64,000 bases of DNA from Gloeocapsopsis dulcis (lineage in GTDB: Bacteria > Cyanobacteriota > Cyanobacteriia > Cyanobacteriales > Chroococcidiopsidaceae): assembly GCF_032163395.1 (NCBI RefSeq), contig NZ_CP119968.1:4366001-4430000 (forward strand), written 5' to 3'. How positions within the stretch are numbered: the stretch's first letter is position 1; every line of letters begins with the position of its first letter. Below the pieces are notes generated by a model. That model had not been told where the DNA came from and ran no database searches. It saw only the letters and a program-made list of their open reading frames with translations. Of the stretch, positions 7,686 through 16,094 are shown one piece after another. Position numbers and translations under genes: made by a program.

Positions 7686-8987
7686 ATGACTGAAAAACGC
7701 GATACCGAATTGCCACCTGCAGATTCTCAACCCAATGAATCGATGGTGAACGATTGGAAAAACAGAATTACCGATTTTTGGGGCAGCACAAAATCGCGTT
7801 TTTGGCAAGTTCTACCCGTCGAGCAAACGGCACAAACCGTAACGAAATGGTTTAGTATTAGTGATGCGCAAGTTGCAGAAATTTTAGAGACAGTTCGCGC
7901 TGAATTACCAACAACTGAAGCACTGTTGATTGGTAAACCCCAAGCAGGGAAAAGTTCGATTGTACGAGGACTCACAGGCGTTTCGGCAGAAATTATTGGT
8001 CAAGGTTTCCGCCCGCACACGCAACACACCGAACGCTATGCCTATCCTGTAAGCGATCTACCATTGTTGATTTTTACAGATACAGTTGGACTTGGAGATG
8101 TTAATCAAAATACTCAAGTCATTGTTGAGGAATTAATTGGATTACAGCAAGAAACTAACCGCGCGCGAGTTTTAATTCTCACGGTCAAAATTAATGATTT
8201 TGCAACTGATACGCTGCGCCAAATTGCCACACAACTGCGTCAGAAATATCCTGCGATTCCCTGTTTGCTAGCAGTGACGTGCTTGCATGAAGTGTATCCT
8301 CCTGGAACTGAAGATCATCCGACCTATCCACCCAACTATACAGAAGTGAATCGCGCCTTTGCAGCAATGCAAGAAACATTTGTAGAGTTGTGCGATCGCG
8401 CCGTAATGATTGATTTCACCCTCGAAGAAGACGGTTACACTCCGGTATCTTATGGCTTAGAGGCACTCCGAGACACTCTTGCAGACTTACTCCCCGAAGC
8501 CGAAGCCCGTGCAATGCATCAGTTGTTGGATCGGGAAGTTGGGGAAAAAATTGGCAACCTCTACCGCGATGTTGGACGGCGTTACATATTAGCATTTGCG
8601 ATCGCATCAGCAACACTTGCAGCGGTACCATTACCTTTCGCGACAATGCCCGTACTGACAGCTTTACAAGTATCGATGGTAGGGCTACTTGGAAAAGTAT
8701 ACGGACAAACGTTAACGCGATCACAAGCAGGAGGCGTTGTCAGTGCGATTGCGGGTGGCTTCTTAGCCCAAGCCATTGGGCGTGAATTAATCAAATTTAT
8801 CCCAGGTTTTGGCAGTGCGATCGCGGCTTCCTGGGCAGCTGCCTATACTTGGTCATTAGGAGAAGCCGCGTGTGTTTACTTTGGTGACTTGATGGGCGGT
8901 AAAAAACCCGATCCGCAGAAAATTCAAGCAGTGATGCAAGAAGCGTTTCAATCGGCAAAAGCGCGATTTAAAGGAATCAAACCGTGA
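7686..8987 (+). CDS. DUF697-type GTPase with C-terminal membrane-associating domain
   Basis: This 433-residue protein combines an Era/dynamin-like GTPase domain with a hydrophobic C-terminal domain of the DUF697/YcjF kind. G1 is GKPQAGKSS at 83-91 and G3 is DTVGLGD at 132-138. The usual NKxD (G4) is not evident; the corresponding strand reads LLAVTCLHEV near 194-203, so base recognition may be unusual. Residues about 295-375 contain small-residue-rich hydrophobic segments (SAIAGGFLAQAIGREL) typical of DUF697, which inserts into or lies on membranes. It follows two coiled-coil genes on the same strand. Cellular role is unknown; remodelling or stress response at a membrane is a guess. Confidence 0.8.
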   Translation: MTEKRDTELPPADSQPNESMVNDWKNRITDFWGSTKSRFWQVLPVEQTAQTVTKWFSISDAQVAEILETVRAELPTTEALLIGKPQAGKSSIVRGLTGVSAEIIGQGFRPHTQHTERYAYPVSDLPLLIFTDTVGLGDVNQNTQVIVEELIGLQQETNRARVLILTVKINDFATDTLRQIATQLRQKYPAIPCLLAVTCLHEVYPPGTEDHPTYPPNYTEVNRAFAAMQETFVELCDRAVMIDFTLEEDGYTPVSYGLEALRDTLADLLPEAEARAMHQLLDREVGEKIGNLYRDVGRRYILAFAIASATLAAVPLPFATMPVLTALQVSMVGLLGKVYGQTLTRSQAGGVVSAIAGGFLAQAIGRELIKFIPGFGSAIAASWAAAYTWSLGEAACVYFGDLMGGKKPDPQKIQAVMQEAFQSAKARFKGIKP

Positions 8988-8999
8988 CTAAAGTTGCAG

Positions 9000-10193
9000 T
9001 TAACTTCTGCCCTGCGGTGGCGGTACAATACCGAGTTTGGATAAACCTGCATCGATTTGCTCAAGGAGTTTAAAATCTTCTTTTGGTAAAGGATACGCAT
9101 CATGTTGCTCTTCCAAAAAGGCAAATGCCTGACGCAACTGATGCGGTTGCGCTTTGATGGGTGCATCAAAATGGCAAGGAATAATCCACTCGAAGTCCCA
9201 ACTTGCTACCTTGTTAGCCCAATCAATTGTTTCTCTGGGTGCGCGGTTAAGAATAAGTGTTTGCAGAATGGGTGCAACAAATAAACGACCATTTCCGCGT
9301 AGTGCATCGAATGACCGTTGCCAATCCTTTGTCCATTTAAAAGGAAATAACCCAAAATAGCTTTTGGGCGAACGATCTGGTGCTTTGAAGGCATTACCCA
9401 ATACCTCACTCCAACTAGCGACATCGAGGACGCTAGGGCGAAAGTACAATGCAAACAGTGCCGTACGCTGCCATCCCTTACGCCGATTTGCTGGGGTATC
9501 TGCATTCGCTTCTACCGCACTATCTTTAGCATGGAAGAGCAAAGGATAGGAATCGAGTTGAACAATCGCTGGCGGATCTTCTGGTACAGAAACTACCGAA
9601 TCAGTGACAAGTAATGTATGCGATCGCTTGTGAAAGAATGCGACTTCTGCAAAACGCCCTGGTCCAAGCTCGATCGCACCAAGAATAGCATAGTCACACT
9701 CATCCGCAAAAGGTGCTTGGCTACTATCTTGGGGAAGTACGTGCGTGCGTTTGGATGGAAAACCTAGCCAACTTAGCGGTAAATTGAGTGGAAAACTCCA
9801 CTGATTAGGAGCGACAAACACTTGAGCATTGGGAAAGCGGCGGGCAAATGGACCCACAAAAACTTTATGTTCAATTCCAGAGATTGTTGGTAAAATAATA
9901 TACTTAACGTCACCGTATTCGGCAACTAATTCATTGACAAGCCGGATACACTCTGGAGTAGGGGCAACAGGTGCATAGATCAGCAACCCTTGTTCAAGCT
10001 TTACGACAGTCATGCGAATTGGCACGACAATGTAGAAAATTCCTTGAATTTGGTCAAAAGTCCAAACGGTATCTTTGACTACCTCTTTGCGAATCGTCCG
10101 CCGCTTACTAAACGGATACAGTGGCACAACGAACCAGAACCACCAAGCAAAGTCGTTGAGAGGAGTTTTTTCGAGCGTGTCCTGCGCGTTCAT
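9000..10193 (-). CDS. DUF4336 domain protein, metallo-beta-lactamase-like fold
   Basis: The 397-residue product begins with a hydrophobic N-terminal stretch rich in Trp and Phe (WWFWFVVPLYPFSKRR). It continues with the DUF4336 pattern: TVVKLEQGLLIYAPVAPT, ILPTISGIEHKVFVGPFARRFP, and a C-terminal WIIPCHFDAPIKAQP. DUF4336 is distantly related to metallo-beta-lactamase hydrolases but lacks the canonical HxHxDH motif, and that motif is not visible here either. Substrate and role are unknown. It converges with the DUF697 GTPase gene, their stop codons being 12 bases apart. Confidence 0.8.
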   Translation of the reverse strand: MNAQDTLEKTPLNDFAWWFWFVVPLYPFSKRRTIRKEVVKDTVWTFDQIQGIFYIVVPIRMTVVKLEQGLLIYAPVAPTPECIRLVNELVAEYGDVKYIILPTISGIEHKVFVGPFARRFPNAQVFVAPNQWSFPLNLPLSWLGFPSKRTHVLPQDSSQAPFADECDYAILGAIELGPGRFAEVAFFHKRSHTLLVTDSVVSVPEDPPAIVQLDSYPLLFHAKDSAVEANADTPANRRKGWQRTALFALYFRPSVLDVASWSEVLGNAFKAPDRSPKSYFGLFPFKWTKDWQRSFDALRGNGRLFVAPILQTLILNRAPRETIDWANKVASWDFEWIIPCHFDAPIKAQPHQLRQAFAFLEEQHDAYPLPKEDFKLLEQIDAGLSKLGIVPPPQGRS

Positions 10194-10204
10194 ACTATAC
10201 TAAC

Positions 10205-10612
10205 TCATGAAACTTTGAATGGATTAACAATTCTTAGCCCATCAATACTTGAGTACGCAAAATCTTCCGTGTACAGCGTTTGAATATTTGCTTCTAAACA
10301 AGCAGCAATAATCATTGAGTCCCAATGAGATAGACTAAAGCGGTTCATTAGATGCTCTGCACGCTCAATAACGCTCCACGTTGGAAGCGCAATATACCAA
10401 ACTTGCTGCAAGTCACGAATGTACTGGTATGCTTGCCCTCGAGCGTAACCCAAGGATTCTAAGTTACGACTAGCCGCTAAATACTTACACGCAACCTGCC
10501 ACAGTAAGACACCTTCAGTTAAAGTAGATACTAGAGAAACTGCAATTTTTTGTTTAACTCGATCGCGGGGATCGTTGACGTAAATCAGAATGTTCGTGTC
10601 AGTGGCGTTCAT
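10205..10612 (-). CDS. PIN domain toxin (VapC-like)
   Basis: From ATG 10610-10612 the product is 135 residues. PIN ribonuclease hallmarks are visible: MNATDTNILIYVND with the first catalytic Asp, an acidic central region, and DSMIIAACLEANIQTLYTEDF with the C-terminal aspartates. A longer in-frame start at 10675 exists, but the chosen start gives a typical PIN N-terminus. The gene overlaps the upstream antitoxin by 14 bases, the usual sign of a coupled type II toxin-antitoxin pair. It should cleave RNA when freed from the antitoxin. Confidence 0.85.
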   Translation of the reverse strand: MNATDTNILIYVNDPRDRVKQKIAVSLVSTLTEGVLLWQVACKYLAASRNLESLGYARGQAYQYIRDLQQVWYIALPTWSVIERAEHLMNRFSLSHWDSMIIAACLEANIQTLYTEDFAYSSIDGLRIVNPFKVS

Positions 10613-10841
10613 GCAGCATTTCTCGTGTAAATCGAGGAGCATCAGATGGAATTGGATTTTGCTGCATGCGCTCAATTAGTGACTTAAGAAACTGTTGTTT
10701 GGCTTCTACGTCAGATATTGATGGTGATATAACTTGAGGAGAACAAATAAACAATTCAACTTCAGTTTCTTCGGGTAACTCATAAGGTGTTTGAAGGATA
10801 AATGCACCATTACGGTAAACTGCTTTCAAAGCTTGAGCCAT
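10599..10841 (-). CDS. antitoxin of PIN pair (DUF104/AF2212-like)
   Basis: From the ATG at 10839-10841 the product is 80 residues and begins MAQALKAVYRNGAFILQTPY, the typical beta-hairpin start of the AF2212/DUF104 antitoxin family. A good ribosome site (GGAG) lies 8-9 bases upstream. The C-terminal half (about 40-80) is helical and would wrap the toxin. It precedes and overlaps the PIN gene. Confidence 0.82.
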   Translation of the reverse strand: MAQALKAVYRNGAFILQTPYELPEETEVELFICSPQVISPSISDVEAKQQFLKSLIERMQQNPIPSDAPRFTREMLHERH

Positions 10842-10968
10842 AGGGAATCTCCATGCTAGTTGTATAGCCGCCATACTTTCAAGCATAGCCGATTGCTCGA
10901 GCATCGCCCTTACAATATAGTTTTACAAATAGTTCGCGCTGACTGACGCAGTTCAAAAGCATTAGTAT

Positions 10969-11943
10969 CTACTTAGTCTGAAAGATATTTTGCACCATCT
11001 TTTTATCAACGCTAGTCGCTGCTCGATCCAATTCTGCAATTTCGTTACTATCGAGTTGCCAACCTAAAGCACCAATGTTCTCCTTTGCCTGTTCTACTGT
11101 TTTCGCGCCAGGAATGGGGATGGTTTCTTTGCAGATACACCAGTTAAGTGCTACCTGCGACATCGTTTTGTTTCTTGATTGAGCTATCTCACGCAGACAT
11201 GATAAAATTGGTTGAGTTCCTGGTAATAATTGTCGAAACAATAGACCGCGAATACCTTTTGGGAAAGAACCTTTCTCGGAGTACTTTCCTGTTAACACAC
11301 CCAATGCAAGTGGGCTGTAGGCAATCAGTTTGATTCCCAGTTCGTCACAAATATCTTTAACTTTTAACTGAGTAACTGGATAAGTGGATAGCAATGAATA
11401 TTGAACTTGCAGAGTCGCAATTGGCACCCCTCGCTCGGCAAACTTTTTATGCACCCATTGCAGTCGTTTTGGTCCATAATTAGATAATCCGACTCCTTTA
11501 ACTAGTCCCTGTTCGTAGAGTTCTGCAAGACCATCTAAAAGCGCTTTTTCTTGCCAAGGCGCATAATTTGCAGTAGACCAGTGCATCTGTACTAAATCGA
11601 CGTTTCGTCCCAAGCGTTGGGCAGAAGACTTGCAAGCCTTTACCATCGACTGGCGTGTTAATCTCCAGGGATACGCCGCTAGCTTAGTTGCAATGCAGAT
11701 ATCTTCTTTATTGACTCCCTGATATTCGCGCGTGAATCTTCCCAACAATGATTCACTACGCCCGTTCAAGCGTCCAGTTCCGTAAGAATCACCTGTATCA
11801 AACAACGTGACACCATTGCTGACACAAAGGTTAAAAACAGCTTGCAATTGACTATCCATGCTTTCGTCGTAACCCCAAAGCAAGCGATTACCCCATGCCC
11901 AAGTGCCGCAGCCCATTGTGGAGAAGACGAGTTGTTGGTGCAT
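10969..11943 (-). CDS. aldo/keto reductase
   Basis: The 324-residue protein has the aldo/keto reductase barrel and its catalytic tetrad: Asp49 and Tyr54 in FDTGDSYGTG, Lys87 in CIATKLAAYPW, and His121 in VQMHWS. The NADPH-binding C-terminal motif IPIPGAKTVEQAKEN is also present. These enzymes reduce aldehydes and ketones with NADPH. The substrate cannot be read from the sequence. The gene is single, with a small repeat just upstream of its start. Confidence 0.92.
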   Translation of the reverse strand: MHQQLVFSTMGCGTWAWGNRLLWGYDESMDSQLQAVFNLCVSNGVTLFDTGDSYGTGRLNGRSESLLGRFTREYQGVNKEDICIATKLAAYPWRLTRQSMVKACKSSAQRLGRNVDLVQMHWSTANYAPWQEKALLDGLAELYEQGLVKGVGLSNYGPKRLQWVHKKFAERGVPIATLQVQYSLLSTYPVTQLKVKDICDELGIKLIAYSPLALGVLTGKYSEKGSFPKGIRGLLFRQLLPGTQPILSCLREIAQSRNKTMSQVALNWCICKETIPIPGAKTVEQAKENIGALGWQLDSNEIAELDRAATSVDKKMVQNIFQTK

Positions 11944-11976
11944 ACTTATGCCTGTTAGCTTTTATCTATCCTACAA

Positions 11977-12011
11977 GCGATTGCGCGTAGCGCAGCGCCC
12001 GAAGCGATCGC
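11977..12011 (+). repeat. HIP1-containing short repeat, copy 1
   Basis: The sequence GCGATTGCGCGTAGCGCAGC continues with GCCCGAAGCGATCGC. It has an internal palindrome (GCGCGTAGCGC) and ends in HIP1. A closely related copy lies in opposite orientation at 21255-21288. This is the familiar short interspersed repeat type of cyanobacterial intergenic DNA. Confidence 0.6.
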
Positions 12012-12025
12012 CTACTACCTTACCT

Positions 12026-12640
12026 CTACATTTCTGCGGCTTGAAAAATCATGTCAGTTGTCAAATCAAGTTCTGGAAAAATGGTAGAATTCAAGCGCTG
12101 ATTTGCAATAAAACGCTGTATCTGATATTCGCCTTCAATTAACTGACACACCGTAATTGTGGGTTGCTTGGGCTTACCTATGTAGCGGACTGCCCCTAAA
12201 GCTCGAAAATCAACAATCCAGTATTCTGGAATACCCATCGCCTCATATTCCACTAGCTTGTGTGCATAATCATCTTGCCAATTGGTACTGACGACTTCAA
12301 TGACTAGGGGAACCGTCTTGCCGTATTGAATTGTTGATGCTTTTTCCCAGAGTGGTTCATCTATTAGAATTGTGCGATTAAGCACGACGACATCTGGTTG
12401 ATACCCAGAATCAGGTAAGCGTGGTTTTAGTAAGCAAGTTCGAGGAATTGTGTAAGGTAGTTTTGCAGTGCGAATCGCTAATGTTAATTCCTCTGCAAGA
12501 AAACCTGCAATCAGTTCATGTGAACCAGTAGGTTGCATTTCGATAACAATTCCATTATGTAGCTCGTAGCGTTTACCATTGTCTGGATACCACTCGACAA
12601 ATTCTGCAAAGCTCATGCGTTCCGGTAAAGATTGAATCAT
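12026..12640 (-). CDS. Uma2 family (DUF820) putative endonuclease
   Basis: The 204-residue protein has the DUF820/Uma2 layout, a PD-(D/E)XK nuclease-like fold: FAEFVEWYPDNGKRYELHNG near the N-terminus, KPRLPDSGYQPDVVVLNR, TVPLVIEVVSTNWQDDYAHK with the acidic active-site candidates, and YEAMGIPEYWIVDFRALGAV. Such proteins are amplified in cyanobacteria and their function is not established. It is one of three in this window (also 23405 and 35607), with clearly different sequences. Confidence 0.85.
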   Translation of the reverse strand: MIQSLPERMSFAEFVEWYPDNGKRYELHNGIVIEMQPTGSHELIAGFLAEELTLAIRTAKLPYTIPRTCLLKPRLPDSGYQPDVVVLNRTILIDEPLWEKASTIQYGKTVPLVIEVVSTNWQDDYAHKLVEYEAMGIPEYWIVDFRALGAVRYIGKPKQPTITVCQLIEGEYQIQRFIANQRLNSTIFPELDLTTDMIFQAAEM

Positions 12641-12762
12641 GATGCCCTCGTCTTTTTACTCAATGTTTTGTAGACACCACACACAATCGCGCTTTCTTCC
12701 TCATACTATCCCGCAGTAAAGTAAAATTATCTTCTATCCGGCACTTGAACTATAGTAATCCC

Positions 12763-14274
12763 ATGCTGTGCGACTACCTAGTACAAATACTGACTGCCCG
12801 CGTGTACGATGTCGCGCAAGAAACACCACTTGATTATGCTGCAAATTTATCCGCACGGTTGAGTAACAAAGTTTTCCTTAAGCGCGAAGATATGCAGTCG
12901 GTGTTTTCCTTCAAGCTGCGGGGTGCTTACAACAAAATGGTAAATCTACCACCGGACATGCTAGCCCAGGGTGTGATTGCTGCCTCTGCGGGAAATCATG
13001 CACAGGGTGTTGCTTTGGCGGCAAGTCAGTTAGGAACACGAGCATTTATTGTCATGCCAGTAACGACACCTCAAGTCAAAGTCGATGCGGTGCGATCGCG
13101 TGGTGGGGAGGTAGTATTGCATGGTGATACCTATGACGATGCTTATGCGTATGCCCGACAACTCGAAACTGAAAAAGGCTTGACCTTTATCCATCCTTTT
13201 GACGATCCGGAAGTAATTGCGGGACAGGGAACGATTGGCATGGAAATTCTGCGGCAACATCAGCAACCCATACATGCGATTTTTGTTGCAATTGGTGGTG
13301 GTGGGTTAATTTCGGGAATTGCGGCGTATGTAAAGCGGTTGCGTCCAGAAATTAAAATTATTGGTGTTGAACCTGTTGATGCAGATGCGATGTATCAGTC
13401 GCTTAAAGCAGGAAAACGAGTGCGATTGTCACAAGTAGGTTTATTTGCGGATGGTGTTGCGGTGCGCGAAGTTGGGGAAGAGACATTTCATTTGTGTCAG
13501 CAGTATGTCGATGAAGTTATGCTTGTTGATACGGATGCTACCTGTGCCGCGATTAAAGATGTCTTTGAGGATACGCGCTCAATTTTAGAACCAGCGGGGG
13601 CGTTGGCGATCGCTGCTGCAAAAGCTTATGTAGAACGCGAACAAATTCAGGGACAAACACTTGTTGCGGTTGCCTGCGGTGCTAATATGAATTTTGACCG
13701 TCTCCGGTTTGTCGCAGAAAGAGCAGAACTAGGCGAACGCCGCGAAGCTATCTATGCAGTTGCGATTCCCGAACAACGCGGTAGTCTGCGGAAGTTTTGT
13801 GAATGTATTGGTAAACGTAACTTAACTGAGTTTAGCTATCGCATTGCAGATGAACGAGAAGCACATATTTTTGTGGGAGTGCAAATTGAAAACCGTGCAG
13901 ATCGCGCTAAGTTAGTCGAAACTTTTGAAGGCTGTGGCTTTAAAACAATTGACTTAACCGATGACGAACTGACAAAATTGCACCTGAGACACATGGTTGG
14001 CGGACATTCGCCGCTGGCGGACAATGAGTTACTCTATCGTTTTGAGTTTCCCGAACGCCCTGGTGCGTTAATGAAGTTTGTTGGTTCGATGAGTCCTGAT
14101 TGGAATATTAGTTTATTTCACTACCGCAACAACGGTGCTGACTATGGACGCATTGTTGTTGGGATGCAAGTACCACCACACGAGATGGAACAGTGGCAAG
14201 CATTTCTCGATACTTTGGGCTATCGTTATTGGGATGAAAGTCAGAATCTAGCTTATAAGTTGTTTTTGGGATAA
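12763..14274 (+). CDS. ilvA: threonine ammonia-lyase, biosynthetic
   Basis: This 503-residue enzyme deaminates threonine to 2-oxobutanoate, the first step of isoleucine synthesis. The PLP-dependent fold is clear: the Schiff-base lysine in VFSFKLRGAYNK (Lys51 from this start), SAGNHAQGVALAA, and the glycine loop AIGGGGLISG. Two ACT-like regulatory domains follow (about 325-400 and 420-495), as expected for the isoleucine-inhibited long form. ATG 12763 (MLCDYLVQILTARVYD) fits the family; a TTG at 12745 would add six residues. Single gene, intact. Confidence 0.94.
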   Translation: MLCDYLVQILTARVYDVAQETPLDYAANLSARLSNKVFLKREDMQSVFSFKLRGAYNKMVNLPPDMLAQGVIAASAGNHAQGVALAASQLGTRAFIVMPVTTPQVKVDAVRSRGGEVVLHGDTYDDAYAYARQLETEKGLTFIHPFDDPEVIAGQGTIGMEILRQHQQPIHAIFVAIGGGGLISGIAAYVKRLRPEIKIIGVEPVDADAMYQSLKAGKRVRLSQVGLFADGVAVREVGEETFHLCQQYVDEVMLVDTDATCAAIKDVFEDTRSILEPAGALAIAAAKAYVEREQIQGQTLVAVACGANMNFDRLRFVAERAELGERREAIYAVAIPEQRGSLRKFCECIGKRNLTEFSYRIADEREAHIFVGVQIENRADRAKLVETFEGCGFKTIDLTDDELTKLHLRHMVGGHSPLADNELLYRFEFPERPGALMKFVGSMSPDWNISLFHYRNNGADYGRIVVGMQVPPHEMEQWQAFLDTLGYRYWDESQNLAYKLFLG

Positions 14275-14628
14275 CGTCTGCTCAATCCCAGAAGTCTACG
14301 AATGGGAATGCGATCGCTATTTATCTCTAAGGATTGATGAAAAGTTCTTTTGATTTGGTTGAAGGTAATTACATCACTGTTTTGAATGGGGAACAACTTT
14401 ATGCCCCACAAGCACATCAACAATTTACTCGGCTCAGTAAATAATACCCGTCCGCAACATGTGGCAAGGAGCATATCTTATCTTGCTTGGGTTGCACCCT
14501 GTGTGTGACTATGAGAAAACAGAGATCGTAACTAGCACAAAAAACTGGAATAGGCATTATTTATTAGCTGTATAGATTGCATTTCCAACCGTTGCTTGAC
14601 TTAAATTAGCTTTTTCTCCTAATTTTTT
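14275..14628. other. intergenic stretch, one possible 35-codon ORF
   Basis: The 354 bp between ilvA and the P450 gene contain one short frame, 14337-14444 (MKSSFDLVEGNYITVLNGEQ and on), preceded by AAGGA about four bases upstream. Its composition is not clearly coding and I recognise nothing in it. One HIP1 site is near 14311. The rest is AT-rich and probably includes the P450 promoter. Confidence 0.3.
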
Positions 14629-15963
14629 ATGCCCACTGTACATCTTCCCCCTGGACCTAAGGGGCATTTTCTGATTGGTAATATACTAGAAGTTAATCGA
14701 GATCCACTTAACTTCTGTAGTCAGTGCGCTCGTAACTATGGTGACATTGTTCGCTGGCAGCTTGGTCCGTTTCCAGCCATTATGCTTAATCATCCTAGCT
14801 TGATTGAGGAAGTATTAGTTACCCAGCAACAGAACTTTGTCAAAAGTAGCGTGTACCGACGCGGACTACGTGTTTTAGGCAACGGATTACTTACCAGTGA
14901 AGGCAACTTCTGGCAGCGTCAGCGCCGTCTGGTTCAACCAGCTTTCCATCAAGAGCGAATTGCAGCCTATGCTCAGGTAATGGTTACCTATGCCAACCGA
15001 TTACTTGACTCTTGGCAGGATGGTTCTATCCGCGATCTTCACCAGGATATGATGTCGCTGACTTCACAGGTTGTGTCTAAGGCACTATTTAATATTGACA
15101 TTGCCGGTGAAATTTCAGGGGTGCAGGCTGCCTTAAATGCAGTTATGGATTTTAATGCCAAACTTAGCAATCAGTATTTACTACCTATCTGGGTGCCTAC
15201 TCCTAGTAACTTACGCTACCAAAAAGCTATTCAACAACTAGATGAGATCGTCTACGACATTATCGATCAACGAAGAGCCAGCGGCAAGGATACAGGCGAC
15301 TTACTCTCGCTTCTGCTGCAAGTGCGAGATGAAGGTGATGGCACACAAATGACGAATCAGCAAGTGCGAGATGAGGCGATGACATTATTTTTGGCAGGTC
15401 ACGAAACAACTGCCAACGCTATGACGTGGACATGGTTTCTCTTATCACAGCATACCCAAGTAGAAGCAAAATTGCAAGAGGAATTACAAACCGTGCTGGG
15501 CGATCGCACACCAACGGTTGCCGATCTACGTCAGTTACGCTACACAGAGCAAGTTGTACTGGAAGCTATGCGACTGTATCCACCTGTATGGGGAATGAGC
15601 CGAGTTGCAAGACATGACTGTGTTCTTGGCGGGTATGACGTGAAAGCTGGTACAACTGTGTTTATGAGCCAGTGGAATATCCACCGAGATTCCAGATTCT
15701 TTGAGCAGCCAGAGGTTTTTTACCCCGAACGTTGGGCAGACAATCAGATCAAGCGGCTGCCTCACTTTGCCTACTTTCCCTTTGGTGGCGGTCAACACAT
15801 ATGTATTGGCAAGGCTTTCGCTATGATGGAAGCCATTTTGCTCCTTGCAACACTCGCCTCAAAGTTTCGCTTAACGCTACAACCAAACCATCCTGTTGTG
15901 CTTCAACCATCGTTAACACTCCGCCCACAACACGGGATTAAAATGTTGCTCAAAAGGCGGTAG
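14629..15963 (+). CDS. cytochrome P450 (CYP110-like)
   Basis: The 444-residue monooxygenase shows every core P450 motif: the N-terminal LPPGPKG hinge, the I-helix oxygen-activation motif AGHETT at 256-261, the K-helix EAMR at 312-315, and the heme loop FGGGQHICIGKAF with thiolate Cys392. There is no N-terminal membrane anchor, so it is a soluble bacterial type. The overall sequence resembles CYP110 enzymes of cyanobacteria, which act on fatty acids, terpenes or alkanes, but substrate cannot be inferred. No ferredoxin, reductase or terpene synthase gene is adjacent. Confidence 0.93.
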   Translation: MPTVHLPPGPKGHFLIGNILEVNRDPLNFCSQCARNYGDIVRWQLGPFPAIMLNHPSLIEEVLVTQQQNFVKSSVYRRGLRVLGNGLLTSEGNFWQRQRRLVQPAFHQERIAAYAQVMVTYANRLLDSWQDGSIRDLHQDMMSLTSQVVSKALFNIDIAGEISGVQAALNAVMDFNAKLSNQYLLPIWVPTPSNLRYQKAIQQLDEIVYDIIDQRRASGKDTGDLLSLLLQVRDEGDGTQMTNQQVRDEAMTLFLAGHETTANAMTWTWFLLSQHTQVEAKLQEELQTVLGDRTPTVADLRQLRYTEQVVLEAMRLYPPVWGMSRVARHDCVLGGYDVKAGTTVFMSQWNIHRDSRFFEQPEVFYPERWADNQIKRLPHFAYFPFGGGQHICIGKAFAMMEAILLLATLASKFRLTLQPNHPVVLQPSLTLRPQHGIKMLLKRR

Positions 15964-16094
15964 TTGTTTTAGCTGACCGCAGTTGACCCTGATACTATCT
16001 TTAGTAAGCCATAATTACGAGCTTAAAGTTGCTGCTGGTAATACACATTATTAGATCGACAATAAAGGAAGTCTGATTGAGGCAGGCATAAACT

